Shown here: positions 1 through 5,428 of the stretch, piece by piece
How positions within the stretch are numbered: position 1 is the first letter of the stretch
Layout: every line of letters begins with the position of its first letter
Assembly (NCBI GenBank): GCA_934678955.1
Contig: CAKUSI010000236.1
Location: forward strand, 1 to 6,197
Direction of reading: 5' to 3'
DNA from: an uncultured Austwickia sp.
GTDB lineage: Bacteria; Actinomycetota; Actinomycetes; Actinomycetales; Dermatophilaceae
DNA: 6,197 nt
The notes under the pieces: generated by a model
Databases searched by the model: none
What the model saw: the letters and a program-made list of their open reading frames with translations, nothing else
What the model was told of the DNA's origin: nothing
Translations under genes and position numbers: made by a program

Positions 1-17
1 ACGATATCGGAGAACAT
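1..17 (-). CDS. Start of probable ABC-2 type permease (partial)
   Basis: Only the first five codons and part of a sixth are inside the window (M-F-S-D-I-). The ATG overlaps the stop of the ABC ATPase gene in a TGATG arrangement, which is typical of translationally coupled drrA/drrB-type pairs. A good Shine-Dalgarno, AAGGAG, lies about 10 bases upstream inside the end of the ATPase gene. DrrA-type ATPases are normally followed by their membrane permease, so a multi-pass ABC-2 exporter subunit is expected. That identity is an inference from gene order, because five residues cannot identify a family. Confidence 0.5.
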
Positions 18-1033
18 CACGCCTCAGCTCCTTCGCGCAGGCTCCGGCCGGTCAGGGTGAGGAAGACGTCGTCGAGGGTCGGCTGGTGGGCGCTGGCCGC
101 GGTGACGTGCACCCCGGCGGCCGTCAGCTGCGCGAGCAGGCCCGGCAGGACCCGCGGTCCCGAGTCGACGCGCACGCGCAAGGCCACCTCGGGCGCTGCG
201 CCGCCGGGACCCGCGCCCGGGGTGGCGAGATTCTCCTCTGTGACCCGGCCGCCGACCGGGCCGTCCAGCTCGGCGCCGACCCGGCCCACGATCTCGCGGG
301 CCCTGGCCGCGTGGGCGGCCGCGACGCTCACGCTCACCTGATCGCCCGCGAGGTCCGCCTTGAGTCGCTCCGGGGTGTCGTCGGCGATGATCCGGCCGTG
401 GTCGACGATCACGACTCTCTCGGCCATCGCGTCGGCCTCCTCCAGGTAGTGGGTGGTCACGACGATCGTGGTGCCCCGCTCCTCGCGCAGCCGGGTGATG
501 TGTTCCCAGAGATTCGCACGGCTCTGGGGGTCCATACCCGTGGTGGGCTCGTCGAGGAAGATCAGGTCGGGGGCGTGCATGAGCCCGAGCGCGATGTCGA
601 GGCGCCGCTTCTGCCCGCCGGACAGGGTGCTGACCTTGCGCATGCCCTTACCGGCAAGGTCCAGCATGCCCATGAGTTCGTCGCACCGGGCGCGCGCGGT
701 GGCGCGGTCGAGCCCGTAGAACCGGCCCTGCATGACCAGCTCGTCGCGCACCCGGTAGTTGTGGCCCGCCCCGTCCTTCTGTCCCACGTAGCCGATGCGC
801 GCGCGCACGCCGGCCGGGTCGCGGGTCACGTCCACGCCGGCCACGACGGCGGTGCCCGAGGTGGGCGGCAGGAGCGTCGTGAGCATGCGCAGGGTGGTCG
901 ACTTGCCGGCGCCGTTCGGCCCGAGCACGGCGACCAGTTCCCCGTCTGCGATGTCGAGGTCCACACCCCGTACCGCCTCGACCACGTCCTTGCCGGAGGT
1001 GAACGTCCTGGTCAGGTCGCGGGCGTGGATCAT
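17..1033 (-). CDS. DrrA-like ABC transporter ATP-binding protein
   Basis: 338-residue cytoplasmic ATPase of a drug or metabolite exporter. It hydrolyses ATP to drive a separate membrane permease, probably encoded just downstream. All nucleotide-binding motifs are intact: Walker A GPNGAGKST at 38-46, Q-loop Gln85 (GYVGQ), signature LSGGQ at 137-141, Walker B LIFLDEP at 157-163 with Asp161 and Glu162, and the H-loop His195 in VVTTH. The C-terminal part ends with a DDVFLTLTGR segment (321-330) characteristic of the daunorubicin-resistance (DrrA) subfamily, and the length fits that family. The ATG at 1031-1033 places the start nine residues before the aromatic A-loop region, as expected, with a weak AAGG Shine-Dalgarno upstream. 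The gene diverges from a TetR regulator across a region with three inverted repeats, so repression by that regulator and induction by the exported compound are likely. The substrate cannot be read from sequence. Confidence 0.95.
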   Translation of the reverse strand: MIHARDLTRTFTSGKDVVEAVRGVDLDIADGELVAVLGPNGAGKSTTLRMLTTLLPPTSGTAVVAGVDVTRDPAGVRARIGYVGQKDGAGHNYRVRDELVMQGRFYGLDRATARARCDELMGMLDLAGKGMRKVSTLSGGQKRRLDIALGLMHAPDLIFLDEPTTGMDPQSRANLWEHITRLREERGTTIVVTTHYLEEADAMAERVVIVDHGRIIADDTPERLKADLAGDQVSVSVAAAHAARAREIVGRVGAELDGPVGGRVTEENLATPGAGPGGAAPEVALRVRVDSGPRVLPGLLAQLTAAGVHVTAASAHQPTLDDVFLTLTGRSLREGAEA

Positions 1034-1048
1034 TGGCCAGCCCTTCTA

Positions 1049-1061
1049 CGTACGCTGTACG
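1049..1061. promoter_or_regulatory. Operator-like inverted repeat 1 (CGTAC-GCT-GTACG)
   Basis: A perfect inverted repeat with a three-base centre. The arms extend by one more base pair, to ACGTAC/GTACGT at 1048-1062. It lies 15 bases upstream of the exporter start codon and downstream of the proposed exporter transcription start, where a bound repressor would block elongation. It shares its sequence, including the GCT centre, with the third repeat. The TetR product of the neighbouring gene is the obvious ligand by context. Confidence 0.75.
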
Positions 1062-1075
1062 TCATCATGCGGCTG

Positions 1076-1105
1076 ACGCTACCGTACGGCGTACGAAGTC
1101 AGCAA
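1076..1105 (-). promoter_or_regulatory. Candidate promoter of the ABC exporter genes
   Basis: On the minus strand a TTGCTG hexamer (plus positions 1100-1105) and a TAGCGT hexamer (1076-1081, TANNNT type) are separated by 18 bases, fitting a housekeeping sigma-70-type promoter. Transcription would start near 1069, about 36 bases before the exporter ATG. The middle CGTAC-N3-GTACG repeat lies wholly inside the spacer, so a bound repressor would occlude RNA polymerase. This is a pattern match by eye. Confidence 0.4.
1083..1095. promoter_or_regulatory. Operator-like inverted repeat 2 (CGTAC-GGC-GTACG)
   Basis: A perfect inverted repeat with the same five-base arms as the other two and a different centre (GGC). 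That the arms are identical while the centre differs indicates that the arms are the recognised part. It sits within the proposed exporter promoter spacer. Its centre is 34 bp from that of repeat 1 and 25 bp from that of repeat 3. Confidence 0.75.
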
Positions 1106-1107
1106 GG

Positions 1108-1120
1108 CGTACGCTGTACG
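1108..1120. promoter_or_regulatory. Operator-like inverted repeat 3 (CGTAC-GCT-GTACG)
   Basis: A perfect inverted repeat identical over 13 bases to repeat 1. It is nearest to the TetR gene, ending 38 bases before its ATG, so it is well placed for autoregulation of the regulator. It also lies just upstream of the proposed -35 of the exporter promoter on the other strand. Confidence 0.75.
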
Positions 1121-1158
1121 TAGTCACGATCTTTCGGTGAACGGAGCGCGACCGAGCC

Positions 1159-1980
1159 ATGACCGCTGACGGGACCGCCGACAGGACCGCGGACTCAACC
1201 GCCGAGGAGCCGGACGAGCGGGCGTACGAGGGCACGCCGGAAGGCCGCCGCGTCGTCGACCTGCTATGGGGCGAGCAGCGCGCGGCCACCCGCGGGCCCC
1301 GGCCGAAGATCACGCTGGAGGAGATTCTCGCCGCCGCGATGGATCTCGCGGACGCCGACGGCTGGGAGGCGCTGTCGATGCGGGGCCTCGCGCGTCGTCT
1401 CGGCGTGGGCGCGATGTCGCTCTACACGTACGTGCCCGGCAGGTCGGAGCTGTTCGAGCTGATGATCGACCGGGCGTACGGCCAACGGAACCGCCCCGAG
1501 GCGAGCCTGCCATGGCGGCAGCGGTACGAGAGGCACGCCCGGGAGGCGCTCGCGATGTATCGCCGCCACCCGTGGCTGGTGCACTCGAACCTGTGGCGGC
1601 TGCCGCCCGGGCCGCACGTGCTCGACATCAGCGAGGATCTGCTGGACGTCGGCCGTGCCGCGGGCCTGCCGCTGGGCGTCGGGGCGAGGGTGAGTGAGTT
1701 GCTGGAGTCGTACGTCTTCGGCATCGCCCGCGGGGAGATCGCCGACCAGGCCCAGGCGGCCCGCACCGGGGAGTCGGCGGACGAGTACTGGGCGGCGCGC
1801 GGGTCCGTGTGGACGACGTACTTCGACCCCGCTCGGTATCCCCGGCTGTTCGCGACGTGGGAGGCGGGGTTCTACGACGACGACGTGCTCACCCAGCGGC
1901 TCGACGTGGACTTCTCCCTGGCGCTCGTCCTCGACAGCGTGGAGCGTCTCGTGGCGAAAGCGGGCGGCCCGACAGGGTGA
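1159..1980 (+). CDS. TetR/AcrR family transcriptional regulator
   Basis: 273-residue dimeric repressor. The TetR_N helix-turn-helix spans about residues 51-97 (ITLEEILAAAMDLAD, then LSMRGLARRLGVGAMSLYTYV), with the recognition helix at about 82-92. The C-terminal part (about 110-265) resembles the TetR_C_1 ligand-binding fold that is common beside actinomycete drug exporters. The first 45 residues or so precede the usual domain start and include a four-residue repeat (TADG-TADR-TADS-TAEE). The ATG is preceded by GGAG at 1143-1146, a rather long 12 bases away. No better in-frame start exists before the helix-turn-helix, so the start is probable but not certain. The gene is divergent from the DrrA-like ATPase gene, and three palindromes lie between them, so it most likely represses both the exporter and itself until a ligand binds. 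The ligand is unknown. Confidence 0.93.
   Translation: MTADGTADRTADSTAEEPDERAYEGTPEGRRVVDLLWGEQRAATRGPRPKITLEEILAAAMDLADADGWEALSMRGLARRLGVGAMSLYTYVPGRSELFELMIDRAYGQRNRPEASLPWRQRYERHAREALAMYRRHPWLVHSNLWRLPPGPHVLDISEDLLDVGRAAGLPLGVGARVSELLESYVFGIARGEIADQAQAARTGESADEYWAARGSVWTTYFDPARYPRLFATWEAGFYDDDVLTQRLDVDFSLALVLDSVERLVAKAGGPTG
1162..1209 (+). repeat. 12-bp coding tandem repeat, four copies
   Basis: Four consecutive 12-bp units with consensus ACCGCCGACNGG start directly after the TetR initiator codon (1162, 1174, 1186, 1198). They encode TADG, TADR, TADS and TAEE. The first three are close copies and the fourth has diverged. The product segment is a polar, probably disordered leader ahead of the DNA-binding domain. 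Replication slippage is the likely origin. Confidence 0.75.
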
Positions 1981-2000
1981 GAGCCTGGTCCCTGCGGACG

Positions 2001-2122
2001 CCGACACCCCGTTGCTCCGACACTCCTGGCGCCGGTAGCCGCTGCGCCTGGACCCGTTGCGCCGGGACCCGTTGCGCCGACACCCCTTGCGCCGACACCC
2101 CTTGCGCCGGTAGCCCGGTGCG
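2001..2122. repeat. 15-bp tandem repeat array between convergent genes
   Basis: About eight head-to-tail units with consensus CCGACACCCCTTGCG fill most of the 150-bp gap between the stops of the TetR gene and the dehydrogenase gene. Unit starts are 2001, 2017, 2032, 2047, 2062, 2077, 2092 and 2107. The first and last units are 16 bp and the others 15 bp. Units 6 and 7 (2077-2106) are identical, units 4 and 5 differ at one base, and the outer units are more diverged. Both strands stay open in some frames through the array because 15 is a multiple of three. There is no start signal or family match, so it is treated as non-coding. Confidence 0.85.
2028..2048. terminator. Hairpin downstream of the TetR gene
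   Basis: GGCGC and GCGCC form the outer stem. An inner CGG/CCG stem closes a TAG loop, with a two-base CT bulge on one side. It lies 47 bases after the TetR stop, in repeat unit 3. There is no T-run, as is common for actinomycete terminators, so a role in ending transcription is only suggested by its position. Confidence 0.35.
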
Positions 2123-2123
2123 C
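2104..2123. terminator. Hairpin downstream of the dehydrogenase gene
   Basis: GCGC pairs with GCGC and CGG with CCG around a TAGC loop, with a two-base bulge. It begins seven bases past the dehydrogenase stop on the minus strand and falls in repeat unit 8. It shares a GCGCCGGTAGCC core with the other hairpin in the array. It is a plausible minus-strand terminator without a T-run. Confidence 0.4.
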
Positions 2124-2130
2124 GGTCGGG

Positions 2131-3315
2131 TCAGGACCTCGGAGTCAGCTTGCGCAGCTCGCCGCCCGAGCCGTCCGTGAGCAGCCAGATCGCGCCGTCG
2201 GGGCCCTGCTCCACCTCGCGGACGCGGGTGCCGAGGTCCCATTGCTCCGCCTTGCTCGCGTCCGTTCCGTCGAGGGCGACGCGCATCAGGGCCCGCCCGG
2301 AGAGGGCGCCGACGAACGCGTCGCCCTTCCATTGCGGGAACCGGTCACCCGAATAGATCATCAGACTGCCCGGCGACATCGAGGGGCTCCACCAGACCTT
2401 CGGCGCCTCGAAGCCGTCGCCCGGGGCATGGTCCGGGATCTCGCCGCCGCCGTAGTGCGAACCGTTCGACGCCTTCGGCCAGCCGTAGTTGCGGCCCTGT
2501 TGGATCACGTTGATCTCGTCGCCGCCCTGCGGGCCCATCTCGGAGGACCAGAGGTTGCCGTCGGCGTCGAACGCGATCCCGAGCGGGTTGCGGTGCCCGT
2601 ACGTCCAGATCTGCGCGCTGACGCCGCCGCGGTCGGCGAACGGGTTGCCGGAGGCGGCCGTGCCGTCCGGGTTGAGGCGCACGACGGTGCCGAGCGTGTT
2701 GCCGAGGTCCTGGGCGGGGTCGAGCTTCTGCCGGTCGCCGGAGGTGACGAAGAGGTAGCGGCCGTCGGGGGAGAACACCATCCGATGGGCGTAGTGCCCG
2801 TTGCCCGATGTCTTGGGTTCCTGCCGCCAGATGACCTCCAGACCCTCCAGGCGGGGCTCGCCGTCGGTGCGCAGCGCCGCGCGTCCGATCGCGGCACCGC
2901 TGCCGCCGTCGCCGGACTCCGCCCAGCTCAGGTAGACGTTCTGATTGGCGGCGAAGTCGGGCGAGAGGATGACGTCGCCGAGGCCGCCCTGATTGACGTG
3001 GACCACGTCAGGCGTGCCCGACACCGTCCGAGCGTCCCCGGAGGGCATGTCGACGAGCTTCAGCTCGCCGCCGCGCTGGGTGATGAGCGCGCGTCCGTCC
3101 GGCAGGAATTCCATCGCCCAGGGCTCGTCGAAGGTCGCCACGCGTTCGATGTGGAAGACCTGTGCGGGGTCGGTGGATCCGACGCCCGGCGCGCCCGGGG
3201 ATGCGGCCCCGTCGGCACCTTGTCGGGCGTCGGGAGGCGGCGCGGGATCCCCGGTGCCGGCGCATCCGGTCAGGGCCAGCAGGAGGGCAGCGGTCAGCGC
3301 GATTCGGCGGGCCAT
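2131..3315 (-). CDS. PQQ-dependent sugar dehydrogenase, lipoprotein
   Basis: 394-residue secreted enzyme of the glucose/sorbosone dehydrogenase family (GSDH, YliI/Asd type), which oxidises aldose sugars using PQQ and calcium. The N-terminus is a lipoprotein signal peptide: MARR, a hydrophobic stretch at 5-17, and lipobox LTGC with Cys18 as the lipidated residue. A Pro/Gly/Ala-rich linker runs to about residue 50. The six-bladed propeller domain occupies about 55-392 and has the family hallmarks WAMEFLPDG (66-74), NQGGLGD (108-114), GNGHYAHRMVFSPDG (171-185), GHRNPLGIAFD (240-250) and GPQGGDEIN (261-269). His, Arg and Asn in these loops fit cofactor and metal binding. The ATG at 3313-3315 is chosen because it gives a complete signal peptide; the reading frame stays open further upstream but that part looks non-coding. 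It is convergent with the TetR gene and divergent from the small membrane protein gene. No PQQ synthesis genes are in the window, so cofactor supply is unknown. Confidence 0.93.
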   Translation of the reverse strand: MARRIALTAALLLALTGCAGTGDPAPPPDARQGADGAASPGAPGVGSTDPAQVFHIERVATFDEPWAMEFLPDGRALITQRGGELKLVDMPSGDARTVSGTPDVVHVNQGGLGDVILSPDFAANQNVYLSWAESGDGGSGAAIGRAALRTDGEPRLEGLEVIWRQEPKTSGNGHYAHRMVFSPDGRYLFVTSGDRQKLDPAQDLGNTLGTVVRLNPDGTAASGNPFADRGGVSAQIWTYGHRNPLGIAFDADGNLWSSEMGPQGGDEINVIQQGRNYGWPKASNGSHYGGGEIPDHAPGDGFEAPKVWWSPSMSPGSLMIYSGDRFPQWKGDAFVGALSGRALMRVALDGTDASKAEQWDLGTRVREVEQGPDGAIWLLTDGSGGELRKLTPRS

Positions 3316-3322
3316 GTTCCCA

Positions 3323-3328
3323 ACGCTA
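3323..3328 (-). promoter_or_regulatory. Candidate -10 box for a leaderless dehydrogenase mRNA
   Basis: On the minus strand, TAGCGT (TANNNT) ends seven bases before the ATG of the dehydrogenase. This spacing would put the transcription start at or next to the initiator codon, a layout common in actinobacteria for leaderless genes. Only a poor GGGA Shine-Dalgarno, placed very close to the ATG, is present. No convincing -35 is seen, which keeps confidence low. Confidence 0.3.
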
Positions 3329-3371
3329 ACCAGACTGTCAGGAAGCCGCCTCGTGAGGGGCGTCGGCCGAA

Positions 3372-3387
3372 GCGCCCTGCGGGGCGC
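3372..3387. other. GC hairpin in the dehydrogenase/DUF6458 divergent gap
   Basis: A six-base-pair perfect stem, GCGCCC/GGGCGC, encloses a TGCG loop. It is followed by an 11-bp direct repeat, CCCGGCGTGCG, at 3390-3400 and 3402-3412. The position, upstream of both divergent genes, would allow a regulatory role, but nothing in the sequence proves one. GC-rich DNA makes such stems fairly frequent. Confidence 0.35.
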
Positions 3388-3443
3388 ATCCCGGCGTGCG
3401 CCCCGGCGTGCGGCGGTGAATGGTGCTGTGGGTCGCACGGTAT

Positions 3444-3469
3444 GTGTCCTTCGTCCCATTCTTGGGTAT
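3444..3469 (+). promoter_or_regulatory. Sigma-B-like promoter candidate for the small membrane protein gene
   Basis: GTGT at 3444-3447 and GGGTAT at 3464-3469 are separated by 16 bases, matching the actinobacterial stress-sigma pattern GNNT-N14-16-GGGTA. A start near 3476 would leave a leader of about 85 bases before the ATG at 3562. This would suggest induction by osmotic or envelope stress. The call rests on one short motif pair. Confidence 0.35.
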
Positions 3470-3561
3470 CCGAGCAATTTGCCGATGGGGCAACCGGCGA
3501 CGGACCAAGCCGCCGCGCGATCCGGTCCGCGCCCGATGGACCGCCGAAGCGAGGAGACACC

Positions 3562-3801
3562 ATGGGAGCGGGACTCGGCATCGTACTTATCCTGATCGGC
3601 GCGATCCTGAAGTTCGCCGTCGTGGACGCCTTCCCCGGCGTCGACCTGCAGACGGTCGGCCTGATCTGCATGCTCGTCGGCGCGATCGCGCTGGCATTTG
3701 CGCTGGCCCAGACGTTCGGTCGGCGGCGGACGGAGGTGCGCCAGGTGGTCGAGCGCCGCGACTCCACGGTGGCCGCCCCGCCGGAGAAGCCCCTGCGCTG
3801 A
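3562..3801 (+). CDS. Small two-helix membrane protein, DUF6458-like
   Basis: 79-residue protein with two predicted transmembrane helices, about residues 4-20 and 31-52. They are joined by a short loop carrying the GVDLQTVGLI segment and followed by a basic, charged tail of about 27 residues (GRRRTEVRQVVERR, then a Pro-rich end). The N-terminal GIVLILIGAILKFAV pattern and the second-helix start are typical of the DUF6458 family, small actinobacterial membrane proteins of unknown function. The tail is probably cytoplasmic by the positive-inside rule. The start is set by a strong Shine-Dalgarno, GAGGAG at 3551-3556, five bases before the ATG. The gene stands alone, diverging from the sugar dehydrogenase gene, with a sigma-B-like promoter match upstream. 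No enzymatic motif is visible. Confidence 0.85.
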   Translation: MGAGLGIVLILIGAILKFAVVDAFPGVDLQTVGLICMLVGAIALAFALAQTFGRRRTEVRQVVERRDSTVAAPPEKPLR

Positions 3802-3831
3802 AGCCGTAAAAAGGCCGCGGCGGGCCGCCGA

Positions 3832-4035
3832 GTGGGTCGCCACCTCCTGCGGGACGCCATCGGCCGGGCCATCACGGCCAGCGACGCCATCGGAGCGGCC
3901 TGCTTGCTCATCCATGCCCGCGATGAGGCGGCCAAGGCGTTCCATCTCAAGCAGGCCGACTTCCTGGAGTCGCCCGTGGACGACCTTCATCTCGTGCTGC
4001 CGATGAAGACTGCCCGCCGACTTCTGGGCGGCTGA
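3832..4035 (+). pseudogene. C-terminal remnant of a GNAT acetyltransferase
   Basis: The 67 readable residues match the end of GNAT N-acetyltransferases of the group that includes type II toxin-antitoxin toxins (TacT/AtaT-like). GRHLLRDAIGRAI is the helix that follows the acetyl-CoA loop, AACLLIHARDEAAKAF is the conserved strand and helix, and DDLHLVLPMK is the characteristic C-terminal strand. The family is usually about 160-175 residues, so the N-terminal 60 percent is missing, including most of the Q/RxxGxG/A acetyl-CoA loop. A GTG could start the frame at 3832 but has no ribosome binding site. The frame is the same as that of the preceding DUF6458-like gene and stays open back to its stop at 3801. 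No ribbon-helix-helix antitoxin gene is seen. It is almost certainly a decayed fragment left by a deletion or insertion; a short expressed peptide cannot be fully excluded. Confidence 0.75.
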
Positions 4036-4204
4036 TCGGCGCAGCGCCCTTGACCCAGGCTGAGCGGCGGCGACGCGAATCCCCGCTCTCGACTCGCTTT
4101 CCTCGGCGTAGGCGCTGATGCAATCGAGTCCACACCGATCTTGTCGTGTCCGCGTCGAAGAAGGGCGTCCGCCCGGCCTGGCCCGACGCGCAGTGTTTGA
4201 CGGC
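4036..4204. other. Unassigned spacer between GNAT remnant and mcrC
   Basis: This 169-bp stretch separates two genes read towards each other. It contains no convincing gene, tRNA or perfect terminator. Part of it (about 4085-4160) looks less GC-rich than its surroundings. One minus-strand frame carries an SVWTRLHQRLR-like segment that vaguely recalls IS5-family transposases, but the match is too short to call. The only stem noticed (4165-4169 with 4185-4189) has a 15-base loop and is weak. Confidence 0.4.
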
Positions 4205-5428
4205 TCAGAGTGGCGTTGCTCGGCCCGCCATCGCTTCGGCAATGTCGTGCACTTGCCCGAAGAGATCCTCCGGCGTCACGTCGAGGTCCAGAGCGTGGCG
4301 CACGAGCGTCACCGGCGTGCCGATGATCCGGTGCCGACCCGGCTCCGTTTCCCCTGTCGCGTAGACCAGGTGTCCTTCGGGCAGGCCGAGCCGCAGGCAG
4401 TACGCGAGCATCTGGTAGGCATCCGCGTTCGGGTACCCGGTGGGCTTCTCGGCCTTGTACTTCGCGTCGGCCACGGCGGAGGGCGATCCCTCTGCGCGCG
4501 GGTACCAGACCACGTCGGGCTTGAGCCGGATCCTCCCCTCCTCATCGAGGAAGTGGTGCGACTGGGCGTCGAGCCGCCCGCCCCGCGGAACCAGGGCCTC
4601 CCGCAGAGCGACGGTGAGGAACTGCTCGAACAGGACGGGCATGTTGAGCATGAAACCGTCGACAGGAACGCTGCCTGAGGCATGCTCGATCGAGCCGCCC
4701 CGGAGCACGAGCTCCCCGAGTCGCATTGCTCCGTGATAGCGAGCGTTGAGCCGGGACGGCTGCCAGGCGGGCACCGCAAGGCCCCGGCCGATCGGCCGCA
4801 CGTCGGCCAGCAGGCGGATGAGGCGTAGGAGGTCGTGGCGGGTCCGCCGCGGCACCCGGGGGACCCGGAGCAGACGCTCGGCCGTGGTGCGCAGGATGCG
4901 GTTCTCCGCGATGTCGATGGTGTAGTCGTCGTAGCGGACTTCGAGCGGGATCGGCAGGCCGAACCGTCGACGGAGTTGTTCGTCGGTGCGGATGCGACCC
5001 CTGAGCACCGGGGCGTGCTCCTCGATCGTGCGGTAGCCCTGGATCAGCCCCTGCGCGACGGCGCGGTCGGCCTGGCGCGCGAAGGCGGTCGCAACGGCGG
5101 GCAGCAGATCGGTGTCCTCGTCGACCTCGACGTGCCCCTGGCGCCAGGCCGAAAGATCGTACGCATAGCCGAGGAGGAAGAGAAGGCGCCGGATCTGCAG
5201 CTTCGGGCGGACCCACACCTCCACGCCGCCGACGCGAGCGACACCGACGAATCTCGCCGGTCCGACGAACCACCGGCCGGGCCCGAAGCCGGGGGTGATG
5301 GTGACCAGCTCACTCTCCCGGAGCGCCGAGGACTGGCGCGCGGAGAGGGCGACCTCGACCGGCACTCCGTGCTCGACCAGCTCGATGCGCCCAAGGCCGG
5401 TTCGGGACGCCGCGGAAGCAGCGGTCAC
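4205..5428 (-). CDS. mcrC: McrC, nuclease subunit of McrBC restriction system
   Basis: 407-residue McrC-family protein. In McrBC systems it binds the McrB AAA+ hexamer, stimulates its GTPase and supplies the endonuclease that cuts modified or foreign DNA. The N-terminal half carries the family segments VWVRPKLQI (71-79), LLGYAY (85-90), LRGRIR (142-147) and DIAENRILR (172-180). The C-terminal half holds the PD-(D/E)xK nuclease: MPVLFEQFL (263-271), LKPDVV with Asp305, DAKYK with Asp321 and Lys323, and a Gln-containing YQMLAY helix (338-343). All catalytic residues appear present, so the enzyme should be active. The start is a GTG at 5426-5428 that overlaps the mcrB stop as GTGA, with only a distant GAGGA upstream. 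Translational coupling to mcrB is therefore likely. Length is in the normal range (about 350-450). Confidence 0.93.
   Translation of the reverse strand: MTAASAASRTGLGRIELVEHGVPVEVALSARQSSALRESELVTITPGFGPGRWFVGPARFVGVARVGGVEVWVRPKLQIRRLLFLLGYAYDLSAWRQGHVEVDEDTDLLPAVATAFARQADRAVAQGLIQGYRTIEEHAPVLRGRIRTDEQLRRRFGLPIPLEVRYDDYTIDIAENRILRTTAERLLRVPRVPRRTRHDLLRLIRLLADVRPIGRGLAVPAWQPSRLNARYHGAMRLGELVLRGGSIEHASGSVPVDGFMLNMPVLFEQFLTVALREALVPRGGRLDAQSHHFLDEEGRIRLKPDVVWYPRAEGSPSAVADAKYKAEKPTGYPNADAYQMLAYCLRLGLPEGHLVYATGETEPGRHRIIGTPVTLVRHALDLDVTPEDLFGQVHDIAEAMAGRATPL

Noticed and set aside
86..1123. Long plus-strand open frame (345 codons) opposite the ABC ATPase gene
   Set aside because: Its translation has no recognisable domain and is rich in Arg, Gly, Ala, His and Val, as expected for the complement of a GC-biased gene. 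The minus-strand gene has every ABC motif.
1222..1715. Several CGTACG words inside the TetR coding region as further operators
   Set aside because: They lack the CGTAC-N3-GTACG two-arm structure and arise mostly from TAC tyrosine codons next to G/C-rich codons.
1889..2332. Minus-strand frame through the 15-bp array encoding repeated AQGVS-like pentapeptides
   Set aside because: It overlaps the ends of two solid genes and shows no start signal or family match. The periodicity simply follows from a repeat length divisible by three.
3479..3493. TTGCC-N5-GGCAA inverted repeat upstream of the DUF6458-like gene
   Set aside because: Single short copy with no related site in the window; too little to call an operator.
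2242..3561. Long plus-strand frame leading into the DUF6458-like gene
   Set aside because: Only the final 79 codons from the ATG at 3562 match a family and have a Shine-Dalgarno. The rest is the shadow of the dehydrogenase.
4165..4189. GCGTC/GACGC inverted repeat downstream of mcrC as a terminator
   Set aside because: Only a five-base stem with a 15-base loop and no T-run; not distinguishable from chance in this composition.
3316..4242. Upstream extension of the dehydrogenase reading frame by about 309 codons
   Set aside because: The open frame is a by-product of high GC. It runs antisense through the DUF6458-like gene and the GNAT remnant, and the signal peptide starting at 3315 is clearly the true N-terminus.
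4118..4678. Plus-strand frame opposite the end of mcrC
   Set aside because: It is antisense to the conserved nuclease domain and has no domain resemblance of its own.
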